Made by a program: the position numbers and the translations under genes
The notes under the pieces: model-generated
Seen by the model: only the letters and a program-made list of their open reading frames with translations
The model's database searches: none
What the model was told of the DNA's origin: nothing
From: Sitta carolinensis
Taxonomy: Eukaryota > Chordata > Aves > Passeriformes > Sittidae
Length of the DNA stretch: 64,000 bases
NCBI GenBank assembly: GCA_032173965.1
Contig: JAVUNC010000004.1
Span: forward strand, 25,707,001 to 25,771,000
Direction: 5' to 3'
Shown: in pieces, positions 37,867-51,104 of the stretch
Numbering within the stretch: the stretch's first letter is position 1
Layout of the letters: each line of letters begins with the position of its first letter

Positions 37867-38247
37867 AAACTAAAGAGGCTGCAAACTTTAACTCCAATAT
37901 TGAACTAGCTTGTGAATGGACATGAACAATAATGTCAAGTAATTATGTTTTGTTGAGAGTTCCTCTCAGCTAGGATTCTGTAGTAAAAAAATTTCTTGTG
38001 TGAAGGGTTATACCACAGATGTGGTGGTGTTGTAGTGAGTTTGAATTCAAACAAAATTCTTATTTCCCACTGATAGCATGCTTAGAAAAATCAACCAGCT
38101 ATAAGAAAAGCTTATGAAAGAAATATGTCTTTCTTGTGATCTTTTCTTGTTTCTCAGTTCCATCATAAAAGATCTGAAGACAAATTACACTTTCTCCTGC
38201 AGTTAGAGAACACCATTATCTTCTACTATATCATTATATTCTACTAT

Positions 38248-38272
38248 ATATAAATATATATATATATATATA
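38248..38272. repeat. (TA)n microsatellite
   Basis: A short TA dinucleotide run with slight interruptions. Confidence 0.8.
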
Positions 38273-38386
38273 CTATCTATATCTCAGCATGTCCTAAGCT
38301 ACAGTTTTGTTTCTGCTGTGTAACTGAATGGCTTCATAAATTACAGTTGAGGTACAATTCTATGATGACACAGGTACCAGAAGAAA

Positions 38387-38416
38387 TAGACTAAACTAAA
38401 CTAAACTTAACTAAAC
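38387..38416. repeat. (ACTAA)n pentamer repeat
   Basis: About five to six copies of an ACTAA unit, one with a T insertion (ACTTAACTAA). Confidence 0.8.
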
Positions 38417-40004
38417 CCTTTCTGAATGTGAGTTACCAACAATAAAAAAGCAGGGATGGGGAAAATATGTCCTTATTTTTTTCTCAGCAAAAGTCGACGT
38501 AACTTTTAATACAAACCTGAACAGATGAGCAAGAAAAATAAAAGCACCCGCCATATCATGGCTCTCCACATATGTAGATTTAATTGGATAAACCTGCATT
38601 GATATATTTTTTAGAAACAGTTATTTTACATTTAATTATAGATGTAATTTTTTAATGTATATTCCTTCTTTCTTCAAAAGATACAGAGCATCTAATTTAT
38701 TAGGAGATGGAGCATTTTGTTTAATTTTTTTTAAAAAATGATTAATAACTATTCTGTTGAACTATCTTGTTAAAAACAGATTGTTTCAAGTCTAATACAA
38801 TAATACAAACCAACATTTCAGTTTATATTCTCAGAGATTATTTCCATTGCTTGTTGTTTTTTGGCAAAAAATGTCACAACACAAATGATGGTCTGCTGAA
38901 AACAGATTCTAATTCTGAAATTGCCATGAGGGAGGCCTGTATTTTTCTTTCATTGCACCTCAGTGCTAGAACCGAAACATTTCTATTTTGATAATGAGCA
39001 CATGCATGCTGATAAGAGCAGCAAGTCACACTTGTATTCTGTCCACATAGTGAGAGGTCCAGATATGCAAATCTAATTTTTCATGTTTTCCTGACTCTAA
39101 GCCAAGACAGATATTTGCAGCAATTTCTATAGCCACACAGCAGAAAAGGAGCAAATAGTAAAAACCACAATAGGGAAACAATTCATTTCCCCAGATGGAA
39201 CTGAGGAGATATAGTGCCCTGGTAATGCAACTAAACAGTTTCTAGACTGAGTCTGGCCATTGTCCAGAAACCTAAACCCGGATTTACGGAAGCAGAATTC
39301 AGTTTGAGACTAACATAGGAGTGGGATTGAGATGAGGGTTAAGATCATAAATTTGTGCTAGGTGCCTACATTCCAATAGATTCAATAAAGATTGGGGTCA
39401 TGATTTGGTTGAATACATGGGTGTGCTCAGGGCAATTTGAGCTTATATGAGATGTTCAGGATAGCCAGACAAAGCTGGCAGAAATGAGGCCTTCTGGAGC
39501 AGTGGTCAGAGGTCAGATGCCCTAATATAGGAATAATGAAGTGGCCTTGAACAGCACCTGATGTTGAGGTTCAGGCAAGAGAAACTCACCCCCAGTCTGC
39601 ACAGAAGAGGGAGGCACAGCCATCCCTTACTTCTCTTCCTCTCTTGAACTTTCCCTTTCTCCCTCACCTTCTTCCTTTTCTGCATCAGAGGAGACAAATT
39701 GTTTCAGATATGGAAGTTTGCAGTCATTGTTGAACCTCACTTGTGTTCTCTAAATGAGTCAAAGGTGAGCAAAAATCAAAGAGTTATATTAGTCTGTGAC
39801 CCACAGAGGAGTCATGCAATATCCTAGCATCCAATGTGTGTCTGCAGTATCTGTTTTTTGCAGGACAACTACCTGAATGATGTAGGTTGATTTTGACCGG
39901 CTGCCAAATACCCTGCCAGCTCCTTTATTACTTCCATTTTCAACATGATAGGAGCAGAAAATATGCTAGGAAAGCTCCCTTACCAGATACTGTCATGTTC
40001 AAAA

Positions 40005-40190
40005 TAGCATTGACTTGGGGAAAATTAATTAAATTTATTGCCAATTAAAAAATGAAAGTGGAGTGGGATAGTGAGAAACAAAGAACAAGCCCCTCCAAAC
40101 CACCTTCCTTCCTCCCTCCTTCCCTGGCTTAGCATCATTCCTCCATTCTCAACTCTTCTTCAGGATTCATTACTGCATCATTTTTAGTCC
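40005..40190 (-). mobile_element. LTR fragment, same family as the 30.5 kb element
   Basis: The text TTGACTTGGGG, AAATTTATTGCCAATTAAA, GTGAGAAACAAAGAACAAGCCC and the C/T-rich CCTTCCTTCCTCCCTCC corresponds to 30690-30790 of the complete LTR and to relatives that I recall. Position and order match the minus-strand 3' third (polyadenylation-signal region). The rest is missing or too decayed to see. Confidence 0.65.
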
Positions 40191-42002
40191 TGTCACAATT
40201 TATTACTATAGCTGGCAATTTGAAAGATTCTTGATATGCATTGAGAGAAGCAAACACTGTAAGCAGTTTAAGTGTTCTGGACTCTTGAGCGCCAGAGAGT
40301 GATTTCTCACACAAACATAAATAGTTCTCGAATAGTGAAATTTCAGCAGTCTAGGAAGAGAGTAAAAATTTTATTTTCTCTTGTGTAATAGTCTGTATTC
40401 CAAAGTTATGGCATTCCTTGAAAAATGAAGTATATTTCTGTGTCTTTAGAGTCTGCATTGGTCCAGGATTCTTCAGTGAGTGTTAGTAATTCAACCAAAG
40501 TCTTAGCCACTGCAGCTGTTGTTTTGGTCTCTGATTTAGCTTGCAGATACACAAAACTGTTTACCAATTTGTAAAAAAAAATAGTATTTGATCTACTTTG
40601 TAAAAAAATTTCCTCATAGGGTGCTTTTAGGCAAAATGTATAATTTTCTCTCTCCATCTCTTTACTCAAGCTCCCCTCCTTACACCTTGTGTGTGGAACC
40701 TGTGAAGATAAATATCTTTTCCAGGGGAAGACAAACAGTCAATAGATACTCAATTAAACATTATCATCCTAAAACCCTATAAAGGCTTTGGTTTTGTCAG
40801 TCTTTCTTGTGACCATCTGATGGTATCTCATGGCCAGAAGATTTCATCTCTTTCTCATTATTCCTCACCAGAAATAATAATCTTGTTTTTTGATATGTAA
40901 ATTTGATAATTATTTTCACAGCAACAAATTCTGATGCCAAAGGCACATCATGATTTAGGTTAGAGAAAAAGTATCAGAAACAGTTGAATTTACAAAAATT
41001 GAAAGAGAGAACTTATTTACAACTAAATACCTCACTAATAAAAATGTATAAACAAAAGGTTTCTACCTTTTCATAAAATGGGTTATACTGCTCCAAACTA
41101 CCTTTCAGCACAAATGAGCAGGTTGCACATCACTTAAAAGCTAGTTTTCCATTTTTTGTAAATGAATTTTTGTAGAAATTTAAATTCTCATGAGAATTAA
41201 TATATTTCTAATAACATTAATTAAAACCTTCCATAAATGCTGTTAAAAAAAAAAAAAAAAAGTAGTTATGCATAACAGAAATAAGAAGAGTAATTTATAC
41301 ACTGGTGGCCATAGAAATCTTTAATCTTTTGTATTTACACTGTACATACATTTTCAAGTATGAGAAACACTTTGGTATGTGTGGAACTCTCTAACACAAT
41401 ATATATTATTAAATTTATAGTACATTTTCACTACAGTAGCTACAGATTTCTGGTGGCTTTTCCAGGTGTAACACTTGAGAACATTGAACTCTTTCCTGAT
41501 AAGTGGTTCTGAAATTCCACAGAATTAGGTGTTTTCATAGCATATGCACGAACGAAAAATATACCCATTCAAAACACTAGAAAATGTAGTTAAGGTTGTG
41601 TTTGTCTTGGATATGAAATATAGGAATTTACAGGAATGAAAAAACTGGTTAAATTGTTGCAGCTACTGTTTTAAAGGAGTAGCAACCAAGTTCCTATTAT
41701 AATCTGACACAAAAGCCCTGCTTAATCAATGACCAATTCAAGCAGAGTTGCTTATCAAACTGGAATAATAAATGATATGGTGGTTTTATATTCAGGGCCT
41801 ATGAAGTGATTCAGAAGGCAATTCTTTGCTTATCAAAACACACACCACATTATACAAATATTGATTGTTCTCTGAACTAAATTAAGGAATGACTGAATCA
41901 ATCAGGATGATACACAAGTTACTGCCTTTCTAGTAAAGAAGGCATGCTGAGCACCAAAATACAAAAAATGTTATGGTTATGCCATCTAATAATTAGTGTG
42001 GG
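40191..42002. other. AT-rich DNA with one poly-A run
   Basis: No gene is recognised. A 17-bp A homopolymer lies at about 41245-41261. Confidence 0.5.
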
Positions 42003-42434
42003 GTGAGATTATGTCATAAGGGGAGAATGTCTGGGGTAGTGTATTTGCTGTTTGCACAGTCACCAGAGCCTTTTTGTGTCACTCACAACGATCAACACTT
42101 GCTGAGGGGCCCCCCTCCTAAGGGACATCTCAGGACATCCCTTCAATTCTCCTTACTGCATTCAGGACTTCCAAAGTGGATGCTGCTGTGCCAAGAACTG
42201 CATCACTCCAATGTTAAGCTGCACCATATAATCTTCTCTTTGAATTATTCTGTCACTCTGCAGGTGAGTACAGAGGAGATTCCAGACAAAGCGTGTACCC
42301 AGGCAGGAGCCAACGTTGCAAGTTACCACCAGTCCCTGACCAAGCTGGCAAAGCCAGGAATGCCAGCTCACAGAGGGAGTGTCAGGACAAGACTGTATTG
42401 GCACAGTGAGTTCCAATTTAGTGAAAATTCTTGA
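42003..42434 (+). other. Open frame with consensus splice donor, unknown
   Basis: This is the longest reading frame in the window not explained by a repeat: 143 codons, or 135 from the first ATG at 42027. It matches no protein I know and has no clear domain, signal peptide or membrane segment. The segment is less AT-rich than its surroundings. Inside it, CAGGTGAGTA (42261-42270) is an exact 5' splice-site consensus, preceded by the pyrimidine-rich TTCTGTCACTCTGCAG, which could instead be an acceptor. It may be a lncRNA exon, an unrecognised repeat, or chance. I do not claim a protein. Confidence 0.2.
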
Positions 42435-45400
42435 ATTTTATGAACTGTTGAGTGGAAAGGAAATATAATAATAATGAATTGCAAGAACTTATTCAACTGA
42501 CAATAGCAGCTTAGTTTCAATTATTTATAACACTTCATAATGTGCTAATAAATGTTCTTTAGTAGCTTGTCTTGAAAATGTAATGAAGTCTTAGTAAAAT
42601 AAAACCTCATTAAAGCATTTGGCTATTAATTCTGTGTTGACAAAAGAAAAACATAATCTGTTTTTATGAGCAATGTGTTTCTCATATATCTTCTATGGTA
42701 TTCATCTGTTTCAATTCTTTATTGGCATTGCTTCTGACTTTTCTGATTTTTAAGTGCATTATATTTCCCTTACACCAAAGGAAATTTACACCTTCTTTTT
42801 TGCTATGCCTGTCCAAATCTCTTGATTTGAGGATGAAAAAGAAGAATTTATAGTACCTGGAAATTAACTTCTTCCACTGCTCCTTTATGCCTGCTATGTC
42901 TGCCAGTTCTACTATACTTTTCTTGAATTTACCAATGAAAGAAAAAAGTAGCATAGACACAAATAGTTCCACATAGGAGTGTGGAGTTAGAATTAACTTT
43001 GTATAGGTGTCACAAATCTAATTTCATATTCAATTTAAAATTTCTAATGTCAAATGCATTTCAAATGCATTATGCCAGCAATCCTCCAGTTTGAATGTTC
43101 AAGTCAGGATTTATGCTGGGCTGCCCTGCCTCAGAGCACTGTCTTAATCTTCTAACTATTTGCTGGGTGCCTGGATATAATCTTGGAAGAATTATATAAT
43201 CAATTTTTAAGAAAAAGAAGCTCTTTAGGGTGACACCCTAAAAAAATTTAATGCAAACATGGAGCAGCTAAATTCAGCAAATAGTGAGGATTAAACTGGG
43301 TGTTCTCCTCTTCTGTTCTTCTCTTTAGTATACCTTAGATTCTTTTTTCTGTCAAGTTCCATGACCTGAGGATGATTACCTGTGCCTGTTTTTCGGAGGA
43401 CAAGGTCAGACATCATGTAAATCTTTAAAGCAAACAAACATCTGAGGTAAGAGATAAGACAATGCCTAAACTTTCATGATGCTGAAATCCTGTTCACAGT
43501 GCCCTATGGTAATGCTTTATGAGATGATTATACTAGTCATCAGTTTCTAGAAAATCCTCTCTGACATTATGAAGTCCTGCAAGAAGAACATTGAGCACCT
43601 TTCACCATACAAGAGCATTTTGTCAGCCTCTTTTTTTCTCATTTGTGCATAAAAGTATTCCCTATCAATACCACTGAATGATTATGCTGTTAGTAGGACA
43701 ACAAAAACTGATAGATTACATTCTACTGAGAATGCATGTTGTACAACCAACACAATAAGCTTCATACAAAGATTATATAGACTAGATAAGACTCCTCAGG
43801 GGGTGTAGGGCCATCCTCTTCCTTTGAACTGTGCTAATGCACTTCAGTCAAATTGTAGTCTGGTTTTCAGGCCTGGAGTTTCTGAGTTTCTAAAACTCTG
43901 TTTTCCCTGATGTTTTAAGTTGGTAAAACTACTTTCCCAGCAAAAAGCTGAAACATCAATATTGTTTTTGTAAGGATATTCATGTTTAGAATTCTTTCTA
44001 TGAGAGAGATTTCTTTTGCTCTCACTCTAGTTTGACCAATGTAGGTAAAAAAAGTTGTCTTTCAGTCACCAGTCACAGTAGTCTATCGAAAATGTATGTA
44101 AAGGAACAAGTTTTTAAAATAAACAGAATCAGATTAATTTCTCCAAGAGCTTTGGAGAAATTCCATGTAGAGTTTCGTGTCATGTTTTATTCACCTCAGC
44201 GACACCAAATCTCATGCCCATTACCTTTTCTATCTGCTAATTGTATACCTCCTTATCACTCTCCCATTAAGAATAAAAGTAATAAGGCTCCATTAGGCTC
44301 TTCTGCCTCTTTTGTCTGAGTACTACAGGCTAGTCTCAAATCCTAGAGTGAGAATGAGATGTAGTTTAGAGCCTTTGTATAACACAGAAACATGTTTTAA
44401 AAGCCTTTTTGTATGGCTAAAGCTTTTTTTTTTTGTTAAAAGCTACCTTGTGTTCTCTGTTAATAATCATGTTATTCATATCTTCTCAACAACAAATGAA
44501 GAAGTTTTTGCCTGCTTAAGAAATTGTAATATAACTATAGATTCTATGTGCTTCAAAATCATGTATAATCAGTCAGTGCAATATTCTCAAATTATTTAGT
44601 AAATGCACAAAGACAGATCAGACTTTTGATGATATTGGAAGCTCAGCAGTGGGTAAAATTGATTGAATGCACTTTGAGCATGAATAAAAGAGTTTATGAT
44701 TTATTGACTCTTTGTAGATTAATCTGAGGCCTCATTAAACAATGAAACATAATAGTAAACCTGATTGGAAGGAATGTTAAAAATGGTCCTACAGCAAGAA
44801 AAAAAAAATTAGTTCTCACTTTTTGACATTAGATAGTTTTGGCAATTTTCAGTGATCTTGAAAGGTAACACCTGTAAGCAATGGGGGAAAACCCGGTGTT
44901 CTTTGTGTCAGATTTTCTAACAATTCTATAATTTCTATAATTTCCAACTACAAAGAAAGCATTGAAAAATGATAAAACAGAAAATAAAGACAAAATAGTT
45001 GTGATTTGGAATTACATGCTATTCTTCTTTTTAAACAATTACAAATTCATCTAGTTATGGCTAAATTACGTATCTCAGATTTACCAGTCCAGTTTTCCCT
45101 GATCTTTGATTGTTTTGCATTTTGTTAGATGATTTTATTTTGATATCTAACGCTGATTTATTGATATTTGCTGTGTAGATCTGAATTTTGAAACCTGAGG
45201 ATTTGTTTCTTTCATATTAAGTCACAGGTCTATTTTGCTTTAAGTGGGCAATAATGAGAACAATGATTATTTTCTGCTGTATTCACAAGTGTTGCTTAGA
45301 GGACACAGACATCTTTTGGCACTTTCCAATTAATTTTAGATTTTAGCTTGTTTACTCAGCTTGTACTGGTCCACTACAAAAATGTGTAAGACAAATTCCT

Positions 45401-45549
45401 TGTAACTAGTAATTTGGAGATCAGGATCCTAAGGGCAGACATGCAATAATAGTTGTTAAAATTGTACATGACAAATAAACCTTTTATTTTCTCATAATAT
45501 TGTTGTAGAGACAAGTGCTGAAACACTTTTACTGTGCTGATAGTTAAAA
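42435..45549. other. AT-rich DNA, nothing recognised
   Basis: About 3.1 kb without a supported feature. Confidence 0.5.
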
Positions 45550-45558
45550 ACTGTATGC

Positions 45559-45603
<45 letters not shown>

Positions 45604-45622
45604 ATATATATACTGTATGCAT
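45550..45622. repeat. (TA)n microsatellite flanked by 11-bp direct repeats
   Basis: A TA run of about 20 units (45559-45599), then GCGC, then a shorter TA run. The whole is bracketed by ACTGTATGCAT at 45550-45560 and at 45612-45622. It yields Tyr-Ile frames on the minus strand that are artefacts. Confidence 0.88.
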
Positions 45623-47257
45623 TATGATATACAAGAACATAATGTACAAAATAATACCTAAGAATTACACCCATAAAATGTAGAGTGGGAGTTTTCTACC
45701 TCGGCTGGTATATTCAGAATGCATGAAAGGTCAGAACATGACTCCCAAAACTCCAAGCAAGAAAACAGTTACTCCTTGTATTTCCTTATTTTATTTTGTA
45801 CAGAATATTAAAGAGGCTTGCAGAAACCCTCACCCTAGGAAGAAATATTGTACAAAACCTTAGATATATTTCTTTCTACTAGGTCACCTTGACAAATAAC
45901 AATTTTCTTTGAGATTTTGGTGCTCTTCATTTGCATTAACAAGTGATATAAAGCAAGGTAATCTTTCAGTTTCTCTTACTGGAAATGTTAAACTCGAATT
46001 TTGATAGGGAAAAAAAAGACTATCACCAGCTACTTCAAGATAATTCAACAAAATGATATAACATACAGCTTTATATGCCAGTGTCTGTGAAAGAAGAATA
46101 TGATAAATTTGCAAAGACAGCGGTAAAAGTTGACAGGTTATGAAACTAAAGTTTGAACACAAGAAATTCAGAAGTTCAGAAAAAATTTTATTTTATTCAG
46201 AAAAGTTAGGAGGGATTCAGGCAAGAGGACGAAAAAAGCAGAAATCTTGAAAGACATCCCTTCAAAAGTTGGACAATCAATTAAACACAAAGAGGCTAAT
46301 CCAAGTGAGAGACTGTTACTAATAAATTATTTGCTACTTCACATAAAAAGACAAGAGAGGAGAAGAGCAAAGAAGACCAAGAAAGTAAATATGGAAAATA
46401 TGAGTAAGCAAAGCTGTGAAGATTGAGTAAGAGCAAGTTTGTGGTAACAGCTATATTCAGGTATAGGATAAGGTGTCCTTCTTCTACAGGATTACATATC
46501 ATTGCAGTCCTCAAATTGTAAACCTGATTTCTGGAAAAAGGCATTTCATTTGGCTTGTACATCAAATATTTATTGCTTATTCCTGTGTATCTTGGGTTTA
46601 AAGAATGGATGGCAAAGGAGGACTTCACTGTTTTTCTTTCTTTTCTCATTTCCTTAACATAAATTAACTACCATCAAGGATAGTGCAGTGGCAAAATTAT
46701 TAATATACAAGATATGAGATAAATGTTTAAGTTTATCCTAACTAAAAAAATCACTCTTTTTATCAAAAAGCTGTGAGTGACCATTTCTAATCTAAGGTGA
46801 TAATGGGTGTGCCACACCTGCAGGCTCCACAAAGAGCCATCTCTCCATATTGTCATTTTATTTAATGTTTAATTACTTCTTTGAGTAGAGGCAGTAAACA
46901 AGTTGCTTAAGAAGTCTGTCCCAGGCATGGATACATGACTTTTTTAATTGTAATGAATATTTTTTCTCACTTTTTCATTTTCTCTTTTTTTTTTTTTTCT
47001 CTGAATGATTTTTTTTGTCTCACTTTTTCTTTTTTTTTTTTTTCTCCGTGAAACACTTCATATTTTCTGCAATCACTTGGAAGAAAACAAGAAAGTAGAG
47101 GGAAAAATGTAGCCAAAGTATTCTGTAATTATGATCTCAGACAGTAACATTTCTGTCTGACCTGTTCTGAATTCAGTAAGGAAGGGTGTTGAACCATGAT
47201 TTTTAGGAGTTAAGATTTTAGCTGAGGGTTAGAAGCAACTCTTATTGAAATTAGCTA
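45623..47257. other. AT-rich DNA with T-rich runs
   Basis: No gene is recognised. Two T runs (about 46986-46999 and 47030-47043) sit in a TTTTCTC-rich stretch. Confidence 0.5.
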
Positions 47258-47263
47258 CATGAA

Positions 47264-47747
47264 TGTTAGGTTAATGATTATTAGATGCTTAAGCTAGAGC
47301 TAATTGTTATACTGTTTGCCGTTATGAGTTTATTTGCAGAAAGCAGTAGGGCAAGTGAACTATTGTAAGAACGTATTGAAACCAGTATAACAATGCCCAG
47401 CAAATGGACTTTCCGGCAATCGATCTCAAAGCAGGGAACCTTAGAGTGTGTCAAGTAGTCACAGAGACCTGATGAAGACTCCCAACTTCATCCTTAAAGA
47501 CCACTGACTCAATTCAAGACCACTGACCATCAAGAGATGAATTGCACACACGTCAACCTCATTTTAATACAATACAGGAATGGGAGGTGCTGGGATTATG
47601 CATACGTATTGCATGTATGGGTTTTGGAAATAAATAGAGGACCAAGGCTTTGTGAATTGAGCAGGTCTTTGAGACACAAGTCACCTGTGCTTCACCAGTG
47701 TTATTAAAACACATCACTCTCTAAGTAGTTAGAGAGTATTTTTTGTC
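47264..47747 (+). mobile_element. Endogenous retrovirus LTR (ERVL-like), flanked by CATGAA
   Basis: A roughly 484-bp block begins TGTTAGGTTAATG. It contains CTTTCCGGCAATCGATCTC, a GGGATTATGCATACG stretch, a TATA-like AAATAAATAGAGG (47629-47640), ATTAAA (47702-47707) and a terminal GTTAGAGAG..TTTTTTGTC. This layout and wording match avian LTRs that I recall. CATGAA occurs directly before (47258-47263) and directly after (47748-47753). If that is the target duplication, the last two bases are TC rather than CA. It directly abuts the 5'-truncated CR1 on the right. Confidence 0.65.
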
Positions 47748-47753
47748 CATGAA

Positions 47754-48680
47754 CTTCGTTTTTTATCAACTCAGTGTCCCTCAGGGAGCTATACTGAGGC
47801 CAGTAGTGTTTTCTGTCTCCATCAAAGACACAGCCAGTGAGATCAAGTGCACCCTCAACAAATTTGTAGATGACACTGAGCTGAGTGGTATAGTTGATAT
47901 ATCTGAAGGACAGGATGTAATTCACAGACATCTCGACAAGTTCAAGATGTGGGCCCATGGCAACCTTAAGAGGTTCAATAATTCCAAGGGCAAGGTGCAT
48001 CACCTGGGTTGGGGCAAACCCAGAATCCATACAGACTGGGGAATAAGGGACTTAAAGCAATGCTGTGGAGGAGGTCTTGGGGTGCTGGTGGAAGGAAAGC
48101 TGGACATGAGCTGCCTATGTGTGCTGGCAACCCAAAAATTCAACCATATCCTGAGCTCCATAACACGAAGTATAGCCAGCAGGTCAGGGGAGGAGATTTT
48201 TCCCCACTACTCCACTCTCAGAAAATCCCACACATAGCACTGTGATCAGCTCTGAGGTTCCCAGCAGAAGAGTAACATGGACTTGTAAGAGCAGTCTCAC
48301 CTGTGAAGAAGGCTGAAAGACTTGGGGTGGAATAGCATGGGGAAGAGAAATCTCCATGTAAGTTCAGTACTTAAAGTAGGCTTATCAGAAAGATGGAGAT
48401 AGACTTTTTAGCATGGCCTGTAGTAAAAGGACAAAGGATAATGGTTTTAAACTAGAAGGGCATTGACCTAGACGAGATAAAACAAGACAGATTTTACTAT
48501 TAGAGTGGTGAACACTGGAACAGGTGGCCCAGATAGCTAGTAGACACCCCATCCCTGGAAACAGTAAAGGTCAAGCTGGGCAGAGCTCTGAACTACTTGA
48601 TCTAGTTGAAGGTGTCCCTGCTTATTGCAGAAGGGTTAGAAAGATCCTTTCCAACCCAAACTATTCTATATTTCTATGAA
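47754..48680 (+). mobile_element. CR1 LINE with partial reverse transcriptase (broken)
   Basis: The plus strand reads the second half of CR1 ORF2. A VPQGAIL motif and an FVDD box (the catalytic F-x-D-D, with V for the usual A) lie in a 164-codon open stretch (47743-48237; FVDD at codons 41-44). KMWAHGNL, LGVLVEGKLDMS and HILSSITRSIASRSGEEIF-like segments follow, in the family's order. After a stop at about 48236 the homology continues in other frames (GTGGTGAACACTGGAACAGG, CCCATCCCTGGAAACAGT) to the 3' UTR and the TTTCTATGA end. It is 5' truncated, lacks the endonuclease and most of the polymerase, and is inactive. Confidence 0.9.
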
Positions 48681-51104
48681 AATGTACTTGTTATAATGCA
48701 CTGGAGTCCCCGTATCTTCCAACAACAGGAATCATCTCATTTGACTTCAATGTTTGTGTACAAAAGCCGTTACTGGAAAATCTAAAAAAAAAAAAAAAAA
48801 AAGGCACTGTTCCTACTATTTACTATTTGCCTGAGGCTATTTCAGTTAGTGTATCTAGACATAATTAATATGATACCACAAATTAAGAGGAATAGGCATC
48901 TCAAAAGTTGCTAAAATGGAAACAGTTTGATATTAAACTACATCTAAATTATTTGGACTTTTCTATAGGACTAAAATGGCAACATGGCATCATCATTAAA
49001 TTGTCAGGACAAGAAAGAAGGAATGTCATAGAATTATTATTTTTTAGGCAATCCTGAACACATTGTCTTGCAATCAGCAGCTTTAAGTCTATGTTAACCC
49101 TAGTCAGATGGTTTCTGCCACAAACAAAGGCAATATCAGCACTTAAAATGACTCAGACCATTGTGATACAAAGATAATTCCAGATAATGATAATATTGAA
49201 GGAAATTTTAATTACCATGAAGCATAATGAAATGAAATAATAATAAAAAGAATTCAGAAGAATGTTCTGTACAATACTAATTCCTCTAGAGTAATATTTC
49301 AGTGTCCTATCAGTGTCCTTTTAAATGCCTGATCCTCTTGGGGTAGAATTAATTAAATCTCTGATCCCAAGGTGAGCTGAGGGAAAAGGGATGATTCATT
49401 CACTTTTACTATAAAAACCTAATGTAAGCTAGAGAAGTTTACAATCCAGTGAAGAAAATCCATGTGTACATGTTGTAATGATTCAACAAAAAACAGTGCA
49501 CTATTCATGACTATCTTGGATGGGTAGCCAAACCCTGGTCTAGATGATATTTAAAGCTCTGAATACCTTTTAAACAGAAACTATTGGAAACAACTAAATG
49601 AAACACATTTTATGAGAAGATGCTGGCATGAAGAAATTGAATACTTACATATATGATTGCTGAACCAAGAAGATCAGAAATATACCAATTTTAACATATA
49701 TTCAGTATAAAACTTTATTACACACCATCATTGCATTGAGGCAGCAGAAAAGGTGAACAGAGATTATGGGTGAAATGTACTGTGTTGTGATTCTTTCCAA
49801 GTTTATTGGTTAGCTCTTTTAGGATACACATGGAGACCTATTCATTCATTCTGTTTCCTTACTGATTTGCACCCTTAGCCAGAGGATATCTCATCAATAA
49901 ACCAGGTAATTGTTTTGCATTAATTGTGAAAAAACGGTTGATTGCTTTAATTTCAATAACATTCTCAAGTACCATGAACATAAATGCAAACTACAAACAA
50001 ATAAACATCTTATTTCAAACATTATTCGTTATTTTGTTCTTATGTTTACACTGAAGACTTTTACTAACATCATAATTATATAATATAGATATATATAGTA
50101 TTATATAGATAATATAGAATATAGTTGGGGAAAGGTTTTTCCTTCTTTTAATGTTTTACTTGTAGGCTTTAACAGATTTATAGATACCAACCCCTGGTGT
50201 TATGATACAGTTTTAATTTAGAGACAGATGACCATTATTGCACTGTAATTCTTTCTTGCAGATTTATGGAATCATAAACCTCATTGTGTTTTAGGGATGC
50301 TTTCAAAAGCAAGCAGCAGGAACAACAAGAGAAATGTTGGAAAGAAAAGTATTGCTGGATACCGTAGAAGTTTTTTCTGTTTTGAGGGAAAAATCAGAAT
50401 GCAAGGGAATGATAATCCTGGGATATAGCATATTTTGGGCAATATTATTATAAGCATTGCCAGTGTTTCCTGCTAACTTACTCCTTATATGGCTTATGCT
50501 CTTCTTGTCATTCCATGCCTCCCTTTCCTCTTAGCAAAGTTTTATGCCAAGAGTTTTCTGTTGTGCCATGACTTTCTAATAAATAGGAAAACGTCTTTAG
50601 GTTCACCATAGGTATCTCATAAATTTGTCTTGCAATAAAATGCACAAGAATGCGACTAAGATGTTTATTTTGATTCAGGGGGTCAGCCTGGCTTAGTAGG
50701 CTTTGTACTCTTATTATACCTGGTAATTTAGGATTCCTTCTGGACTCAGTTTTCCATTTAGACATTATATTGCCCATGTATGTACATTTGTGTTTAAACA
50801 GAACTCTAGGAAGTTTATGTCTTGCTTTCCCCCAAAGCAGCATAGAAAAGGATTACAAACGCAACCTAAAATTGAACCTTGACAGTAATAAATTTGGTTT
50901 ATTTTGAAAGTGGCCATATTCACATCTTTAGTAAAACTATTATAAATTTGTTTTCATATTTACAGTATTTTTCTATGATCATCTGTATTCTTATCTGACT
51001 ACCTAAAATGTATAATCAGTCATTAAATCTAAAAAAGAAAAGATAAACAAATAAAAGCTGTATGACTCAAAAGAAAACAATCAAATGGGGTTTTTTGTTT
51101 GTGT

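Larger units (their letters stand above)
37867..39999. other. AT-rich DNA with small simple repeats
   Basis: It contains a (TA)n run at about 38248-38272 and an ACTAA-type pentamer run at 38387-38416. No gene is recognised. Confidence 0.5.

Noticed and set aside
46296..46649. 117-codon minus-strand frame with a hydrophobic C-terminal part
   Set aside because: The hydrophobic stretch follows from AT-rich codons. No known membrane-protein motif is seen.
50508..50843. 111-codon minus-strand frame
   Set aside because: No family is recognised and no splice or promoter context is seen. Frames of this size are expected by chance in 64 kb searched in six frames.
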